Shown here: positions 5,338 through 7,381 of the stretch, piece after piece
Position numbering within the stretch: position 1 is the stretch's first letter
Layout: every line of letters starts with the position of its first letter
NCBI GenBank assembly: GCA_003508565.1
Contig: DNUI01000288.1
Span: 1 to 7,381 of the forward strand
Direction of reading: 5' to 3'
From: Syntrophaceae bacterium
GTDB taxonomy: Bacteria > Desulfobacterota > Syntrophia > Syntrophales > UBA2185
Length of the DNA stretch: 7,381 nt
Made by a program: the position numbers and the translations under genes
The notes under the pieces: generated by a model
The model's input: only the letters and a program-made list of their open reading frames with translations
The model's database searches: none
Told to the model about the DNA's origin: nothing

Positions 5338-5682
5338 ACAAAAATAAGGAAGCAGCCCACATTTTACAGGGACGGAAAATTCACTGTCAAGTCCTCGCAC
5401 CTTTCAATCCGAAGTCAATGAATTCGAAGGAATGGCTGTAGCATTGATTAGTATTTGAACTGAGTGAGGGTGGTTAATGAAAAAAGGACATGCGTCATTC
5501 CTTGTCTCCACCTACCAAGCGAGAAGATTCATCGCTACCAACACTTAATGATTTTCAATTGAAAGTCAGCATTCCTGCAGTAGTCAGTCTTTAGTGACTG
5601 TTTGTCCGAAATCATTTCTTTTTTTACATGGAGGGATTTCAGGATAAATATTTTTGACGTTTTGCCCGCCCGGCCTCCTCTG

Positions 5683-6174
5683 TTAATATAACAGGGATCC
5701 GCCCTGTGATGCCCTATACAGGGGAGTCGTCTCTATCTTGAAATCGGCTGTCATGTTTTTTTGAAGGATAAAAGTATGCATTGCAGGCACAAGGATACAG
5801 CACCCCGAACAACACTGCTTTGGCAATTGTAGCGTCACTCTAAATTTTTTCCCCTTCTTATCCGGCAAGACCATAAAGGCATAGTGCCCGGCGGGGTCAG
5901 TCATTTTCTTGCCTATCAGCTTAGATTTGCCGCCAACGCACTCCTGCATGAAAAGCGACACCTCGATATCTTTCAGCCCTTTCCCACTACTGGTCATCAC
6001 GGTTCCACGAACAAATGACGGCGTTTGCTGCATCCCCGCAGGAGGCTTTACAGTTTCTACAATAGTTGGCGAAGGCGAAGTTTTCTGATCTGAATAAACT
6101 TGTATTGGAATTAAACACCAGATTATAAGGAGTCCCGATAAAACTAAGATTCTCGCTATCCTCGCATGATGCAT
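5683..6174 (-). CDS. exported protein with carboxypeptidase-regulatory-like domain and CCSGCC cluster
   Basis: The 163-residue product has a signal peptide or membrane anchor at residues 7-28 (ILVLSGLLIIWCLIPIQVY), a proline-, serine- and threonine-rich linker (about 29-55) and a beta-sandwich domain from about 56 to 147. The pattern VRGTVMTSSGKGLKDIEVSL, then DPAGHYAFMVLP, is characteristic of carboxypeptidase-regulatory-like / transthyretin-fold domains, which usually act in binding or adhesion rather than catalysis. Unusual for the fold is CCSGCC at 121-126, which with C79 could bind metal or form disulfides. The start at 6174 is preferred because GAGGGGG lies eight bases upstream; an in-frame ATG at 6195 would add seven residues but has a poorly spaced ribosome site. 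A good promoter lies just upstream, so the gene is probably monocistronic. Its specific role is unknown. Confidence 0.8.
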   Translation of the reverse strand: MHHARIARILVLSGLLIIWCLIPIQVYSDQKTSPSPTIVETVKPPAGMQQTPSFVRGTVMTSSGKGLKDIEVSLFMQECVGGKSKLIGKKMTDPAGHYAFMVLPDKKGKKFRVTLQLPKQCCSGCCILVPAMHTFILQKNMTADFKIETTPLYRASQGGSLLY

Positions 6175-6195
6175 CTTTAATGCCCCCTCTTTCAT

Positions 6196-6587
6196 GGATA
6201 AAAAAACTTCCTTTTTGCGGGGAAAGTATAAGAGTGACTTTTATCCTATGTCAAGGTAATTTTTTTACAAAATATGGCAAGTATTGCTGTTTATTTCCGG
6301 AAGAAGCAAATACTGTGTACACCTCTAAGTGTCAACATACGATTAATCTGAATATCAAGAATTATGAGCAGAAACGTGCATCAAAAAAAGCAAGAAGGGA
6401 TGGGCTGCACTGGACAACATATTCTTTGTGATTCAATGATACAGCCTCCACTTTGGCTGCTACCTCTAATGCCTTTTCGTTTGCAAGTGATGTAAAGAAT
6501 ATTCATAGTGGACGTATTTACAGATGCTCTGCGTGCAAGATATCTTTCAATCAGCATGGACGGCAAGGGCTGTTGGCACATATAAGA
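6196..6587. other. intergenic region, promoter at left end, otherwise no supported gene
   Basis: The first 60 bases carry the promoter of the leftward secreted-protein gene. Frames in 6180-6431 (+) and 6381-6581 (-) overlap each other, lack ribosome sites and resemble nothing known. A plus-strand stretch near 6506-6545 reads RIYRCSACKISF, faintly like a zinc ribbon from a transposase, with only one CxxC knuckle; it is too short to call. Confidence 0.4.
6225..6254 (-). promoter_or_regulatory. sigma70 promoter of CCSGCC secreted-protein gene
   Basis: The minus strand reads a perfect TTGACA (6254-6249), an 18-base spacer and TATACT (6230-6225), predicting a start near 6218 and a leader of roughly 45 bases before the ATG at 6174. 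Confidence 0.65.
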
Positions 6588-6610
6588 AACGCGGCAATCA
6601 GTGCCGCGTT
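6581..6610 (-). terminator. intrinsic terminator of four-cysteine secreted-protein gene
   Basis: A perfect nine-pair stem, AACGCGGCA/TGCCGCGTT (6588-6610), with five-base loop lies about 28 bases after the stop at 6639. On the minus strand it is followed by the U-rich TCTTATA. The plus-strand side lacks a T-run. Confidence 0.6.
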
Positions 6611-6638
6611 CCTCTTACAATAGTTAGGCAAATTTTCT

Positions 6639-7010
6639 TTATTTCTTTGGTGGCTTAATTTTACATACCAATGTTACCTGCCCACCTGGAGTAGTAACGG
6701 CACTGGTATTTTTAGTTACTCCGAACTGAGTTCCGCAGGGAAAGCCTTCATGTTTCACTGCCTTCTTAATCAAACCTGGATATTTCTTGGGATCGAATTT
6801 AAATTTACAAGTAAAGTTCACGTTGCCGCTGGCTGACTCCACTGCTTTGGTTTTGTCTTTGGTAGTTAATGCGTCAGGCAAGCCCGAGTCCGCGGGAATT
6901 ATCCAGCAAGCAAAGTCTTTGACCTCAGTCGCTCCTTGCGCTACTGCAGAAGATGCCCCAAAGACCACCAGAGCCATCATGACGATTAGGACGGTTAATA
7001 ATTTTTTCAT
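6639..7010 (-). CDS. small exported four-cysteine protein, function unknown
   Basis: The 123-residue product has a clear signal peptide, MKKLLTVLIVMMALVVFGAS through AVA, with cleavage expected before Q25. The mature part of about 99 residues is lysine-rich and predicted basic, with cysteines at 35, 68, 92 and 116 that could form two disulfides, and beta-strand-like alternation at both ends (NVNFTCKFKF; GQVTLVCKIKPPKK). I recognise no family. The C-terminal KPPKK tail is strongly positive. The start at 7010 has AAGGAG five bases upstream. The gene stands alone between a sigma70 promoter with a long leader and its own terminator, and tandem palindromic repeats lie just upstream of the promoter, suggesting dedicated regulation. 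A periplasmic or secreted binding role is possible but not shown. Confidence 0.8.
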   Translation of the reverse strand: MKKLLTVLIVMMALVVFGASSAVAQGATEVKDFACWIIPADSGLPDALTTKDKTKAVESASGNVNFTCKFKFDPKKYPGLIKKAVKHEGFPCGTQFGVTKNTSAVTTPGGQVTLVCKIKPPKK

Positions 7011-7164
7011 TTTTTCTCCTTATTTTTCAATAGAGTTAGTGATTCGATTTTTCTTACTTCATGTTTTGAAACATGCCGCAGTCATAAGCATTGCCTTGTT
7101 TTTTGATCATCACCTCCTTTCATCATCTCTCTATGATTTTGCAAGAGATATTCCAGAACGAACC
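7011..7164 (-). promoter_or_regulatory. long 5' leader with extended Shine-Dalgarno-like sequence and hairpin
   Basis: The predicted transcript carries about 150 bases before the secreted-protein ATG. Within it, AAAGGAGGTGATGATC (7120-7105) is almost fully complementary to the 16S rRNA 3' end. An ATG lies only two bases after GGAGG (7110) and would give an 18-residue peptide, MIKKQGNAYDCGMFQNMK, ending at 7054; that spacing is too short for efficient initiation. An overlapping frame from 7126 gives MMKGGDDQKTRQCL. A perfect hairpin, CATGTTT/AAACATG, lies at 7060-7075, within the end of the first peptide. It could be a leader peptide or a ribosome standby site. Confidence 0.35.
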
Positions 7165-7170
7165 TAATGT

Positions 7171-7199
7171 ATTATAATGTAATAACAGTATGTTGCTAA
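7171..7199 (-). promoter_or_regulatory. sigma70 promoter of four-cysteine secreted-protein gene
   Basis: The minus strand reads TTAGCA (7199-7194), an ideal 17-base spacer and a perfect TATAAT (7176-7171), predicting a start near 7164. The weaker -35 fits a promoter that needs an activator, and a tandem repeat lies 25-68 bases upstream. Confidence 0.6.
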
Positions 7200-7223
7200 A
7201 ATACCGCTGTGAAATATTGCTGC

Positions 7224-7267
7224 TCTATTGAGGAATTATTCCCCTTCTATTGGGGAATTCTTCCCAC
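7224..7267. repeat. two tandem 22-bp palindromic repeats, operator-like
   Basis: Two adjacent units begin TCTATTG (7224 and 7246) and agree at 18 of 22 positions. Each contains a small palindrome (GGAAT-T-ATTCC; GGGAA-TTC-TTCCC), and between them lies a perfect ATTCCCC/GGGGAAT inverted repeat with 7-base loop. The 22-bp period is about two helical turns, so bound dimers would sit on one face of the DNA. The centre is roughly 80 bases upstream of the predicted start at 7164, where an activator would bind. Confidence 0.6.
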
Positions 7268-7276
7268 CGTGCAAGG

Positions 7277-7290
7277 ATTACCGTTTGAAA
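7277..7290 (+). repeat. ATTACCGNTTGAAA motif, copy 3
   Basis: ATTACCGTTTGAAA, in the same orientation as the copy at 2189-2202 and followed 49-50 bases later by the same TTCAGGAAGCA. It lies just outside the tandem operator-like repeats. A weak plus-strand hairpin, AGTAG/CTACT, followed by a T-run lies further right, near 7340-7366. No gene is supported from 7268 to the end of the window. Confidence 0.45.
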
Positions 7291-7381
7291 TGGTGGATAT
7301 CCAACAGAATCGCCGGGCGCTTGACTTCAGGAAGCACTAAGTAGAAAATTCGACTACTGTTTTTTCAAGATCGCCCAATTG

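Larger units (their letters stand above)
5102..5682. other. long intergenic region with a probable plus-strand small transcript
   Basis: No coding region is supported. The left part carries a promoter-like sequence and strong terminator on the plus strand (5189-5337). The right part (5340-5682) holds a perfect 12-bp palindrome, TTTCAATTGAAA (5553-5564), and a small CAGTC/GACTG hairpin near 5586-5601, neither linked to a known function. A 23-codon plus-strand frame at 5477-5548 has a GAGGGTGG-type ribosome site but no recognisable sequence. Confidence 0.4.

Noticed and set aside
5477..5548. 23-codon plus-strand ORF with GAGGGTGG upstream
   Set aside because: Too short and without recognisable features; it could be real but cannot be supported from sequence alone.
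5691..5707. ACAGGG/CCCTGT hairpin near the 3' end of the CCSGCC protein gene as terminator
   Set aside because: It lies inside the coding sequence and is not followed by a U-tract on the minus strand.
6480..6610. Zinc-ribbon-like RIYRCSACKISF, possible transposase scrap on the plus strand
   Set aside because: Only one CxxC pair, no upstream partner knuckle, no start and no downstream catalytic domain; chance is likely.
7101..7121. Plus strand reads GATCATCACCTCCTTTC, like the 3' end of 16S rRNA
   Set aside because: The sequence before it does not match the conserved 16S tail. On the minus strand it is better explained as a Shine-Dalgarno-like sequence in the leader of a secreted-protein gene.

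Overview
The window looks like chromosomal DNA of an anaerobic Gram-negative bacterium, most plausibly a Desulfobacterota (former Deltaproteobacteria) member. That is inference from the gene families: a rubredoxin-cupin protein, a DsrE-family remnant, a periplasmic Cu/Zn superoxide dismutase, a split MacB-type ABC exporter and a style of solitary tyrosine recombinase common in that group. No rRNA, tRNA or CRISPR array is visible.

Layout. Positions 1-1960 (+) hold the distal part of an export operon: nine codons of an upstream gene (probably the MacA/HlyD-type adaptor), an ABC ATPase and an FtsX/MacB-type permease that overlap by one base. Positions 2030-3420 form an accessory island: a complete tyrosine recombinase on the minus strand enclosed by a perfect 14-bp inverted repeat, extra inverted repeats around its promoter and start, a short motif that recurs elsewhere in the window, and a possible transposase N-terminal scrap. 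Positions 3649-5101 (-) read as an oxygen and redox stress group in transcription order: rubredoxin-cupin protein, a small probably frameshifted ORF, sodC, and the C-terminal part of a DsrE-family protein directly behind sodC.

Positions 5102-5682 have no convincing gene, but contain a plus-strand promoter-like sequence followed about 115 nt later by a strong intrinsic terminator, which suggests a small RNA. Positions 5683-6174 (-) encode an exported protein with a carboxypeptidase-regulatory-like beta domain and a CCSGCC cluster, behind a good sigma70 promoter. Positions 6639-7010 (-) encode a small exported four-cysteine protein with its own promoter, a leader of about 150 nt, a terminator, and a tandem 22-bp palindromic repeat just upstream of the promoter that looks like an operator.

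The unifying theme is export and the cell envelope (exporter, SodC and two secreted proteins) plus oxidative defence. The accessory signals are concentrated around the integrase and in the long intergenic regions. The less expected items are the integrase inside its own inverted repeats, the DsrE fragment in phase behind sodC, the orphan terminator with matching promoter, and the tandem operator-like repeat.
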